DNA of 64,000 bases from Rhabditoides inermis (taxonomy: Eukaryota; Nematoda; Chromadorea; Rhabditida; Rhabditidae): contig CAWZYM010000205.1 of NCBI GenBank assembly GCA_963966185.1, positions 152,501 through 216,500 on the forward strand. The letters run 5' to 3'. Positions 43,284-54,400 of the stretch are shown piece after piece (position 1 is the first letter of the stretch; every line of letters starts with the position of its first letter). Below the pieces are notes generated by a model. That model was not told the DNA's origin. It worked only from the letters and a program-made list of their open reading frames with translations, and did no database searches. Both the position numbers and the translations under genes were made by a program.

Positions 43284-46200
43284 ATGGACGCCCTCGACGC
43301 GATCATATCCGATATGGTGAGCAATGTTGGAATATAACGTCCATTTATAGTTAGTTACTTCTACATTTGCAGGATCGCGAGCGAGGAAGCAAGGGCAACG
43401 AGGAGCGTGATGTTGGTTCGTTCAAGATCCCGAAGAGGTCCGCGAATCCACGTGTTGATGCCGAGATGGGCTCCGCAAAAAGGGACAGGAGCAGCGCCGG
43501 TGTGTTCTAGTAAAATGAACGCTTTATGTTTAAACTTATTCGTGTGTTCTGGAAACCTTCGTCAGAAACGTTGAACCCGATCCGAGTTTTGTACGTGTCA
43601 TAAACATGATAATGTTGGAGATTTCGAATAAACATTACGTGATGTTGAAACTTAATCTCTGCTTTAGCGCGGCCGGCCGAGTACCGCGATGCTTCGTCGT
43701 CTCGCCATCACCAAGACGAGCCCATGGACACTTCGCCGCCTCGTGCGTATGCCGCGTCCCGCAGCAGCGCTGGCGCCCGGACAAACATCGCTCCCGGCAA
43801 GGGGATTGAGATTAACAAGACCTCGTACCAGATCAAGCTCGCCTCACACGCACTCATCCAGAAGTATCAGGTGCGTCATGATAATTGTTTTTTTTAATAT
43901 TACGATATTACAATACAAAACCTTGTTTGTTTCAGGTCGAGGTGATGTACACAGTTCGCGCGCGCGGAAAGGACGGCTCGCCGGTGCTCAAGGAGAAAAA
44001 CGCGGCGATCGGTCCTCACAATCCGGTGGCTCGACAGCAGAGGAGAATTCGCCTCTTCGAAATCATCTCCGTCGTCCTCAACAACGAGCCCGAGTTTGGC
44101 GGAATGGAGCACCGGTGCGTTTTAGAGTTGTGATAGGTTGCTCAATTTGATGGCTTGCAGAAAGGACCACATCTACGACTGTGGAAACTGCGTTATGTCG
44201 CTGTCGTGCGGTCTGCGTGCCGAGCACGGCAAGAAGATTTTCGCTGTTAACCATGTGAGCGGGAAATTTACGTATTTTCTGTCTTCTATATCCACTTCCA
44301 GGCGAATCTCTCCAAGGAGACAATCGAGTCGCTGGGCGGAGAGAAGCTGGAGAGCATCAATGTGTCTTTCGAGTGGACACGCCAGTTCTCGCCCCAGGTG
44401 TGTTTGATGTGATGTGGCAATATCGTGATGAAGTGAATATCGAGAAATCACATTTGTGTTGTTGGTTTATATCGGGGACAACTTGTCATGTTATATATTT
44501 TGAAATTTAGGAGCTGAACGAGGAGTCTAACGCGAACGAGGTCAAGCAGTTCCTGGAGATTCTGACCAGCCAGGAGCTCATCGAGACGTACGTGGTCTCG
44601 TATCGAGCGATGAAAGGAAACGACAGTACACTATTGATTGATTTTGTTAAATGATGCTAGCTTCGTTTCAGTGGCGGCTACCTGCAGTACGGCAACTCGT
44701 TCTTCGAGCGATCGAGCAGCCGCGACATTCCACTCTCGGCGTGCTCCGGAGGTGCGCTGACGATTATCGATCAATAACCATTACCATAACACACATACAT
44801 TGATTGCAGGTGGTCGTGGTGGACGCGGTGGTCGTGGAGGCGGCCGGGGTGGCTACGGGGGAGGCTATGGAGATCGATCGGGATCGAGGGATTCTCGCGG
44901 CGGGTACGGCGGAGACCGCGACCGCAGCAGCAGCCGCGATGGCAGGGGAGGCGGCGGCGAGGACACGAACAAGGTGCTCAAGTGTGGATTCGAGAAGAGC
45001 ATCGGATTCACGGCCGGCATGGTGCCCGTGCTCAACATTGATGGTGAGTCTTTCACTTTAAGTAGATGAGTGATTTGTTCGCAGCGCGCAAGTCGCCCTT
45101 CTCCAAGTCGATGCCGCTTCTCGACTTTCTGAAGAAGGAGATTGGAGCTCGCGAGTCGCGTGAAGTGGAGGATGGTGTGCGCGATAGGCGCAAGAAGAAG
45201 GAGATGCTCAACATGCTCCGCGGACTCGTTGTGAAGACTACACATATGCCTGTGCCTCACTACATCGTCTGTTCAGACATCGTCAAGGACAGCGCGCGCA
45301 AGTGAGTAAACTGTAAACAACACGTGTTTGTAGAAAATTACTTATTTTGTGTTTAGGATGACGTTTGAGTACAAGGGCGAGGAAACGTCGGTCGAAAAGT
45401 ATTTTGAGCTGCAGTACCAGATCAAGCTGCGGTAAGTGAGAATGATGTAGCGGGTGGTCATTGAGTTGGCAGTTATGATTAACCTTTTTCAGCTACCCTC
45501 ACCTCCCGCTGGTCGTTGAGAAGAAGGTGACGGGCAAGTCGTACCACCCGATCGAGGTGCTGGTGGTGGCGGAGGGACAGAAGATCCGCACGGACCAGAT
45601 TTCGGCTGACGTGGTGCGTTGAAATAGAAGGGATTGGACGTACAATGTCATAGTAATTGTTAAAGACTATTTTAATACAAACTAGGCGAGTTTTATTTGT
45701 CTATGTTTCAGCAAGATGCCATGATTGGAATGGCACGCGCGTCTCCGGATCAGGTGCTGCGCGAGACGCAGCAGCAGATGGAGCAGGCCAACCTCAACAC
45801 GGGAAGAAACTCGTGGCTGGAACACTTTGGAGTGAGTGCGGATGGGGTTGGTTAGTGGTTGTGGAAATGATTGATATGTATTTTGGAGTGTACGAGAGGT
45901 CGGGAGGAATCTCGGAGAGAGTAGAGTTGATGTGGGGCAAGTTTTGGTATATGTGATATTAATTTCCTCTATTCAGGTGTCTGTTTCGAGGGACCGCGTG
46001 CAGGCCAAGGGGGAGGTTCTCTGCCCTCCCACCATCGAGTTTGCCAGGCAGAAGTGCGAGCCCAGGTGAGTCGGTTACGGTATATGGGGGCGATACGGTA
46101 GTTTGAATTTTATAATGATGTTGTTTTGCAGGAACGGCGAGCTGCGCTTCTCTGCCGGAGAGTTTGTCAAGGGTGCCAAGCTGACGAAGATGGTGGTTGT

Positions 46201-48276
46201 CATCTTTGATCGCTGCATGCGCATTGACGATGCCAGGTTGGAGAAGGGATGAATGAAGGACGCTTGCACTGTGCTCTTTGCAGTCGCTTCCTCGGCTCTC
46301 TCGCCGACTCTGCCCGCTCGAAGGGAATGTCGATTGATGTGCGCTCGGCCCGGATGATTGAGGCTGCCAGGTATGGATTGTTGTATTTGTGCATTATTGA
46401 TTGGATTGCAGCGAGGACCCAGAGCGTCTGCGCTGCTACTTCAAGGAGTGGATGCAGGAGGGCGTGCAGATGATGATCGGCATCACGCAGCAGAAAAAGG
46501 ATCCCGTGCACGACACACTCAAGGACTTTGAGAGGATGGGACTGGTGACGCAGCACCTGTGCAAGCAGACTGTCGATAAGATTGCCAACAGGCAGGGTGG
46601 AGCCCAGGTGAGTGGAAATGCACATGATTTTTTTAAACATGAAGAATTTTGATTTAGACCATCGACAATGTTCTGATGAAGATGAACTGCAAGGGTGGCG
46701 GCACCAACTACCACATCCAGCCCAGCAGGGAGTGGCTCGATCGCAGCGGCAACATCAAGGACTAGTGAGTGGAGGTGGAGGCAAAAACCGTAAAGCTAGT
46801 GGATCACCGACGGTAGAATGATCGCGACGTGAGACTTAGCTGAGTTGTATGAGGTTCGATTTTCTCCAATTCGCGTAAAACGTATTGGGATTTGGTATAA
46901 GTTTTAGTATATCTAGGTTTCACTTTTTGATATACTGATTGTCTGTTTGAGCGATTGGTTTGGCGCGGACTACATGTATATCGGAGTGGACGTGTCGCAC
47001 CCCGGTGTGCAGCACGCGTTTGACCGCGCTCGCGGAGAGGCTGTCGACCCCACCGTCGTCGGAGTGAGTCGGCATGGGCCTTGGATGAAAGTCGATTAAT
47101 CAATCGAAATAGTTTCGTTATATCTGAATGTGGCAACATGATTATGATAGGGAATGAACACCAATATTGGATGGCACTTGAATGAACTGTAAAACGTACA
47201 ATTGTGGAGATATTATTTGGTTTGTATTTCTACTTGTTTCAGATGGTGTACACGAAGGGACGCGCGACCGAGATGGTCGGAACCTATTGGCTGCAGCAGG
47301 CTCGCGTCAACATTTTCCAGTGCGTGGCGGATTACTGTATTATACAGTATCCATGCTCAACTCTTTTGTTGCAGGATGGAGGGCCAGGTTCTGAATGCGC
47401 TGCTCAACTACTTTGACATGAACAAGATGCTGCCCAAGCACATGGTGGTGTTCCGCGGCGGTCTGAGCGAGGGCGAGACGGCGCCCGTGTCTGCGTCGGA
47501 GGCGGCCGAGCTGGAGGAGGCGATCAAGCGAGCCGTCGACTCGACCCGCAGTCCCCACAAGCCCACCCTCACCATTGTCTGCGCCATGGTGCACAATGGA
47601 CACAAGTGAGCATTGGGAGTGGAGTCGGGAGTTATGTGTGCTTTGTTAGGATCACTCGCTCGGAGCGTGACATGCCGCGCGGTGGCAAGCCGATGGAGAT
47701 GAACCTGCCGCCCGGCACGTGCATCGACTCGGGAATCACTGACCCCCGCTTCAAGGAGTTCTACCTCGTCTCTCAGAGGGGACTGATGGTGCGTGGCATA
47801 TGAAAGAAGAGTGCATCTCACCCCTTGTCGTTCAGGGCACGTCGAGCTGCACCATCTACCGCGTCACCAAGGAGGACGCTCTGGCGCCGCACGATCTCAA
47901 GAAGATTGAGACGGTACGGCAGAGTGCACTCGGATGATCCGACCCGCCCTTTAGATCACGAACTCGCTGTCTGCTGGACACGGCGTCTTCACTGGCACCG
48001 TGTCGCGTCCCGCGCCGCTGTACAATGCCAGCAAGCTGGCTGAGAGGGCCCGTGACACGATGAACCACCAGAGGTACGGTGGGAGTGAGGGTGGACGGTG
48101 AATCGGGACGGGATACTGTAATGGCATGTGATTGCAGCATGTCTGATGACATGTCGGTGATGTCGGGCGCTTCTGGTTCGTCGTCTCGTTTCCGCGGAGA
48201 GGGCGCCGAGTTCTTCGAGAGGGCCTCGGAGGAGCTGGCCACTCAGCTCGCCGGAAAGCTGCACTTCTGGGCCTAG
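43284..48276 (+). CDS. Argonaute with internal RGG domain, slicer residues degraded (about 25 exons)
   Basis: Roughly 1,000-1,050 residues. The N-terminal exons give MDALDAIISDM, then KIPKRSANPRVDAEMG. The N domain includes GKGIEINKTSYQIKL and VARQQRRIRLFEIISVVL. An RGG/GYGG insert (44810-44970: GGRGGRGGRGGGRGGYGGGY, then DRDRSSSRDGRGGGG) precedes linker 1. PAZ: LLDFLKKEIGAR to KYFELQYQIKLRYPHLPLVV. MID: the nucleotide-binding motif Y-K-Q-K reads H-K-Q-K (PVHDTLK, TQHLCKQT, MKMNCKGGG). PIWI: the first Asp is kept in YIGVDVSHP, the second is Gly in VVFRGGLSEGE (normally RDGVSEG), and the final His/Asp region reads ERARDTM instead of RARYH. The C-terminus KLHFWA replaces the usual YFA. It should bind small RNA but is unlikely to cleave. 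Residue loss is typical of nematode WAGO-type proteins; family placement needs a tree. Confidence 0.93.
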
Positions 48277-48693
48277 ACTGGCACTGCGCGCAAGGGAAGA
48301 GAAGGAGGAGGATGAGGGTTGGATGGAGAGAGCTGGGGTAGAGAGGAGATGTTGATTACAAGTATATACTACCCTTAGAGGCGTTGTATTGATGCTCGGT
48401 GGAGATCATGTTTTCCCCATTCATGTACCGTTGTGGCTTTGAATCCCTCCGCATCTTTGAACCGCTATAGTTGTGTTCCCTCTGCATTTTTGCACTACTG
48501 CCTTTCCATGTCTTTCGAATAAGGAGTTAGTCTCCCTTGTATGATTGAGAAGCACGATGTATTTTTGTCATGTATTGGTATTGAATTGATTGATGATGTG
48601 TGTTGTCGTTGTATGTGGTTGGACCACCAGAGTTTCTGATATGATGTATATAGAGATGTCTATGTAGAATTTATGTATGCATGCGATGCCCTA

Positions 48694-48699
48694 ATAAAA
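48694..48699 (+). terminator. Polyadenylation signal of the Argonaute gene
   Basis: AATAAA about 420 bp after the stop codon. An earlier ATAAGG-type variant is not convincing. Confidence 0.4.
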
Positions 48700-48719
48700 A
48701 TTGGTGTGGAGTGTTGTGT

Positions 48720-49807
48720 ATGTGTTGTGTTTTTGTTCTTCGGTTCAGAGACCGATAGCTACTTGGAGGGGCCGTGGGATTGCTGTTCAGATGACCGGTC
48801 GCAGGGACACGTGTGGATCCTAAATGGAGTTGAAGAGAGTGTGGTTACGGTATTTGGGTGATTACAAGTGGTACGTCGGTGCGTAGTGTTGAGGCAGCTG
48901 CTCAGTGGGCCTCGGTCCCTTTGCCCGCCCCGATCCGATCGAATGACCGGATTCGTATTGGTGAGCGAGTCACTGAGTATAAACATCTGCTCATCATGTA
49001 TGGATGAAATTGATCGGATGTTCAATTAGATTAGTCATAAAACTTGTCTGAAGATGGTGTTGTGTGTCATGGATGTGCTATGCTTGAATTCAGGCGGTGA
49101 TGTGGAGTAGTGGAGTAATTGACGGCAATGACGCCCGGCGCTAGTGTTGCTCACCGAACTCGCAGTGTTAGGCAAGGGAAAGATGGAAGGATGTGGCACG
49201 TTGATTGCACCCGCCCCCCACCACCTGGTCAGATCTCCATCGTATCCGAATGGTTAGATATGTTAGAGGGATCAGGGGTTTATTTGCTGTTGTATGTTGT
49301 CTCACAGTGATTCGATGGCTGGAAGATATGTGGCGATGAGTGATACCACTCTCTTTTGTTGATGCAATGTTGTCGATTTGATGTTGCGATAAAGTTATGT
49401 TGATTGAATGCTTAGTGGACTGGAATGCGGATATCGGTTGTGAAAGCCGTGTAATATCTGAGCTGACTGTGAATCATTCAGTGGTATGATGTGGATGTAG
49501 GTAGGATGCCTTCTCTCGGAAGCTTGACGGATGTTTTGGTGAGTGGGAGAGATGTGTGTCATTGTGTCTTTATGCTGCACTCAGCTCATGTATTGCTGTG
49601 AGCTGTCTGCAAATGACGTGAAGCATTTATACTCTTGACGTTGCTTCACGCGAAAGATTTAAGCTTTTGCACAGCGAAGCTGAAGCGTCCAGTGAGTATG
49701 AGTACGCCTCGACGATTTGAACCAAGTCGGCGCGCTGCATCTTTTAGATTTGAATTGATGTCTGAAGCTTGAATCAGTTGGTCTCGTTTGATGTATAATC
49801 GTTTCAG
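48720..49807. other. Intergenic or unresolved 5' region of the membrane-protein gene
   Basis: No convincing exon was found upstream of 49808, although at least one is needed to supply a start codon. A weak open segment near 49119-49310 (MTAMTPGASVAHRTRS) is the best candidate. Confidence 0.3.
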
Positions 49808-51359
49808 TGGTCGACTCGCGTGGCGGTGTGGGCGCACCTGGTGTGCTCACTCGGCGGAGTCGCGCCCCTACTGGCTGGAGACGAGCACTGGCCCGTCAAC
49901 TGGGTGAGTCGAGAGGAAGCGTCTGCTGCTTCTTTTCAAATCACGAAATCAAAACTCGCTTTCAAACTGTCTCAAATTAGATCTGAATAGCCCCCAATAA
50001 CTTCAAAACTACTTTCGGTTGCCTTCTAACCATTTCGAAAACGATTCCCGACTGACCACACCTTTTCTACCAGACTTGAAGGTTGACAGCCGGCTGACGT
50101 GTGATGTTGTGAAGATAGGGAATAATGGAATAGCTTTATGTTGTGATTGCAGTGGCAGGTGTGGCTGGGCGTGGCGCTGGCGGCCGCCGTCGTGGTGTGC
50201 CACTACAAGCACGCGGGCGGCAAGTTGATGGCGGGATACGCGGCGGTGACGGTGAGTGAGCAGTCATCTCATTGTTGCAATTCGAGTCATCTCATTGTTG
50301 CAATTCGAATGGTCTGTTTTTAAGAGTGTTTTACGAATACCTTGAGATTTGTTGATTGTTGTATTGTGAATGTGTACGTTCAGAGTACCATCCTCGTTTC
50401 GTTGACGTGGTCTAGTGCGCAGGCGGCGCTGACCGGAGGAGTGAGAGGTGAGAGAGGGGGGGGGGGTAGGGAGAGGCAGAGAGGAAGAGAGAGGGGGGAG
50501 GGAGGGGGAGAGAGAGGGGGAGAGAGAGATGTCATGATTGCAGTGGCGCAGCTGATTGCGGGCGGAGTGTGCCTCGCCTACTCGTTCTGGTCGACGCTGT
50601 TGATCTACAGGTGGGTTGGGAATAGTTGAGTGGATGAATGGATCGATGTGCGGTCTGACCTCAGACTATACAGACCACATGCTCGTATCACTCGGGCGAG
50701 TGCGCGGGATTGATACTGCTATTCGCACCGCGAGAGTGTTTTTACTTCGAGTTGCACTCATATTTCGATTTTTCTCTAGATTCGGACTGTTGTACTGGTG
50801 AGATAAAGCAGCTATTAAGTTCAAAAAATGACAAAATTTCCAAAAATACATTTTTTTCGTATTTTTCGACATTTTGGCAATGGGGCGCGCGAAAATTGTA
50901 AAAAATTACAATATTTTTTGACATTTTCTTTCGCATTTTTCGGCATTTTTCGGTATTTTTTGACATTTATTTCACATTATTTTTTGTATTTTTTTGAACT
51001 TAGCTGCTTAAGAGCAACTTAGCTGCTTAAGAGTAGCTGCTTAAGAGCAGGCACCTCGGAATATGTTGTATTTCGTTTCACGTTGATGTACGTTTGTTAT
51101 CGTTGTTTTACGTTGTTTTATTGTTATCGATGTTACTTGCGACCTTGCGCACATGCGTTACTTGTTGATTACCGAATAAAGTTGTCAACTTATTGTCGAT
51201 TCGGAATGTGTTATGGACACCACCGGTTGCTCGGCGCCGTTTCATATCTAAATCTACCGTATTCTCTGAATGGCATTTGACATGTCTGCATTTCTTCGTG
51301 CAGAATGGTCTCGGACAGCATCCGCTTCTGCTGCTGCAAAGTCAATGTGGTGGTGAGTG

Positions 51360-51424
<65 letters not shown>

Positions 51425-54400
51425 GAATGATTGGTGTTGAAAATGTTCCATCGACACATTGTGTTGCATCGATCTTTCTCTTTACTATAGCCAGTAGCCA
51501 GAGAGATTGGGAGGGTGAAAAGTAAGAGGTCACGGGGATGATTTCAGGGATCTCGGGGGTTTTCTTTGTTTGCAGAAGGCAGCCGGCGTGGTGGCGTGGG
51601 TGAAGCTGGTGCTCGCCGTGATGACGATCACGTCGGCGTCGGTCGTGCTCACCGACTCGCTCGGCTCCGTCAAGGTATTGCGAGGGGGAAGGGCATGGTT
51701 GGGAGGTTAGGTGAACTTTTGTTTTCGGCGCGGCTAGATCTGCGATCTCTTTCATATCTGGTTTATTTGTTTCTAGTGGATGTTGATTAAAACAGTATAG
51801 TAAAACTCTTTTCTCTTTTCATTTTCTCGCAAATTCCACAACGAATAATCGTAACAATTCGAAAAAAATCGCTTCACACGCTTTATCTTTTTAATTCACA
51901 CAATGTAACTATTTCTACAAACGGGTTGTTTCAATGGTGGTTTACGCTTAGTTTTAACACATTTTCTAACTTCGATGGGTACGTGTAATAATCAAATTGT
52001 CGAGTTGGTCTGTTGGTTGGTCATTTTTTGAAGTGATTGTTCTCGAATTTGTCGAGTACGCGCTGCATGCTCCGCACCTCCCTCTTCAGAGTCTTCTTGT
52101 CATCTGAAAGGATAAAAGATAAGAAATAGAGAAAAACAGGCGACCCACCGAGTGGTCCCTTGCCGCTGCTGCCGGCCGCCTTGCGTGTCAGCACCGGCAG
52201 CTTCTTGGGATTGCACGTGCTCTTCTTTCGAGACGGCGCCGGCGGCGCCTTCTTTTTGAAGACCTTTGCCGACTGCGACTGCGCCACACTCTTCATCTTG
52301 CGCATAGAGATGATGGAAGCTGTGCGCTTCTTCTTCACTCCTAAAGTGGCGTCATCTCTCTCCCTTCCCCTCTCTCCTCACTCTTGGCAGACACGGCGGT
52401 GGTGTCCCTCGACTTCTCGTTGTCCGACGACGAGGCCCGTGTTGGTGTGGGAATGTGGGTAGACGGGGTGATTGCGGAGGTGTGCGTCGAGACTGTCTGT
52501 CGCTGCTGCTCGGCTTGCTGTGTCGTCTTCTGAACAGGCCAATTTCACAGTGCACGAATTGAGTAGCCTACCCTTCCCGGCAGACGATCAGACGAGAAGT
52601 TGAGCGCTTCGTACTTGGCCAGCTTGGTCTTTTTGGCGTTGCTCTTGCTCCTGCTCTCGTTCTCGTCCGGTTTCTCCTCGTTCTCCTTCTCCTCCTCTCT
52701 CCGCTCCTCGCGAGGCCGTCTCTCCTTTTCCTTTTCCTTTTTCTCATCCTCGTCCGATCGCTTCTTTTCCACGTCGCGTTCCGCTTCCCGAGATGGTCCC
52801 TGAAAAAAGAACAAGAATTACTGTAGTATACCGTAATCGTACCACTGGAGGCGGTCCGTGTCTGCTCTTCGGGTCGATTACCTTCTCTGGCGGCTTCTCT
52901 CGAGACTTGTGCTGAGGTCCCTCCTCTATTTCCTCCCGAGCATTCGCTGGAAGTTGTTTCTCCTTTTCCTTTGGCGGCTCCTTGTCCTCAGCTTCAGTGT
53001 CCTTCTTCCGCTCTCGCCTTTTCTTCTTTTTCTCGTCATCCTCATCCTCTTTCTTAACCTCTTCTTCCTTCTTTTTCTTCTTGCGAGGCTTGAGTTCAGA
53101 CTTTCTCTTCATCACGCTCTTCGGTTTCTTCGGTTTCTTCTCCGGCTCAGCTGGCTCTTCCTCTCTCTTGTTCTTCTCCTTTGCCATGTCCTTCTCTTTC
53201 GATTCTCTTTCCTCTTTTTCTTTTGATTCTTGCTCTCTGCTCTTCTGTACTTTCTCCCGAGACTTCTGATCCTTCTCTTTAGATTTTGGTTTCTCCAACG
53301 TTTCTTTGGACTTCTGCTCCTTTTCCTTAGATTTCTGTTCTTTTTCCTTCTTTCTCTTCAGCTCTTCTTCTTCTTTCTCCCTCTTTTCCTTCTCCTCGTC
53401 ACTCTCCGATAGGTCCACGTCAAGGAAGTCGTATGCATTATCCTCCACTTTCTTCGTCTTCTTCTTTTTCCCTCCAGACTTTTCCTGCTTCGGTTTCTTG
53501 TTCTCCTCGTCCTTCTGCTCTTCTTTCTGCTCGACCTTTTTCTCCTCTTTCTTCTCGTCTTTCGCCTTTGGCTCTTCTTTCTTCTCCTCTTCTTTCTTCT
53601 CCTCTTTCGATCGTCTCTTGGTCTTGGGTCGCACGCGCTTGTCACTCGGCGGCTGCAAAGGTATACGGTAGGATACTGTAGCTACAGTGCTCATCACTGC
53701 TCACACTGGCCGTCTCGGCGGTGTCCGGTAGCTTGACCGGAGCGGCGACGGTCTGCGGCGCTTGTGTCTTGTCATCAGCGACCGGGTCGCTTTCCTTCGG
53801 CTTCTCCTTGGCAGCCGCGGCCGGCGGACCGGCATCCTCCCCTTTCCCTGGGGTCGACGCCATCTGGAAGCAGGAGGGTGGAGGAGAGGAAGCAGGAGAC
53901 GCAAGAGGAGACTCGCCTCGCAGCCGAATGGCGTGAGTCGACGTCGCGGCGCGGGCTTGGATGCTCGACTGACGGCAGGGCGCTGCTGCGCGGGTGGTAT
54001 AGGCGCTGGCCAGACACCCAGCCGCCCGCCAGACATTCCAATCACATTCGACTCGCTCTTGTTTATCGGCCCCTCGCCCAAATGAACACTGACGCGTGCC
54101 GATTGCGAGTAGCGATCGCCGCTTTAGCACGAATTCACGTATTATGCAATTATGCTAATTTTCACGGTGTCTTACTGTCATGTGTAGAATGTCTTATCAT
54201 GGTGTTTAGCAGTGGAGCGTATTACAGGAATGTCTATAGAATAGCTTATATATGTAGCATGCCTCTCTCTTCCTGTCTCCCATGCGTGCTTTTGCAGTGG
54301 GGCACTGTGCTGCCGGTGATTCTGGTGGCGCTGCTGGTGGCCGCGCACTACACCCAGCGCGGCACCTACATGATGGTCTACGCCGTGTTCGAGGTGGGCA

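Noticed and set aside
52744..53697. Plus-strand Phe/Leu/Ser-rich frames in the same region
   Set aside because: They are the antisense of the Lys/Glu-rich exon; splice sites and start codon favour the minus strand.
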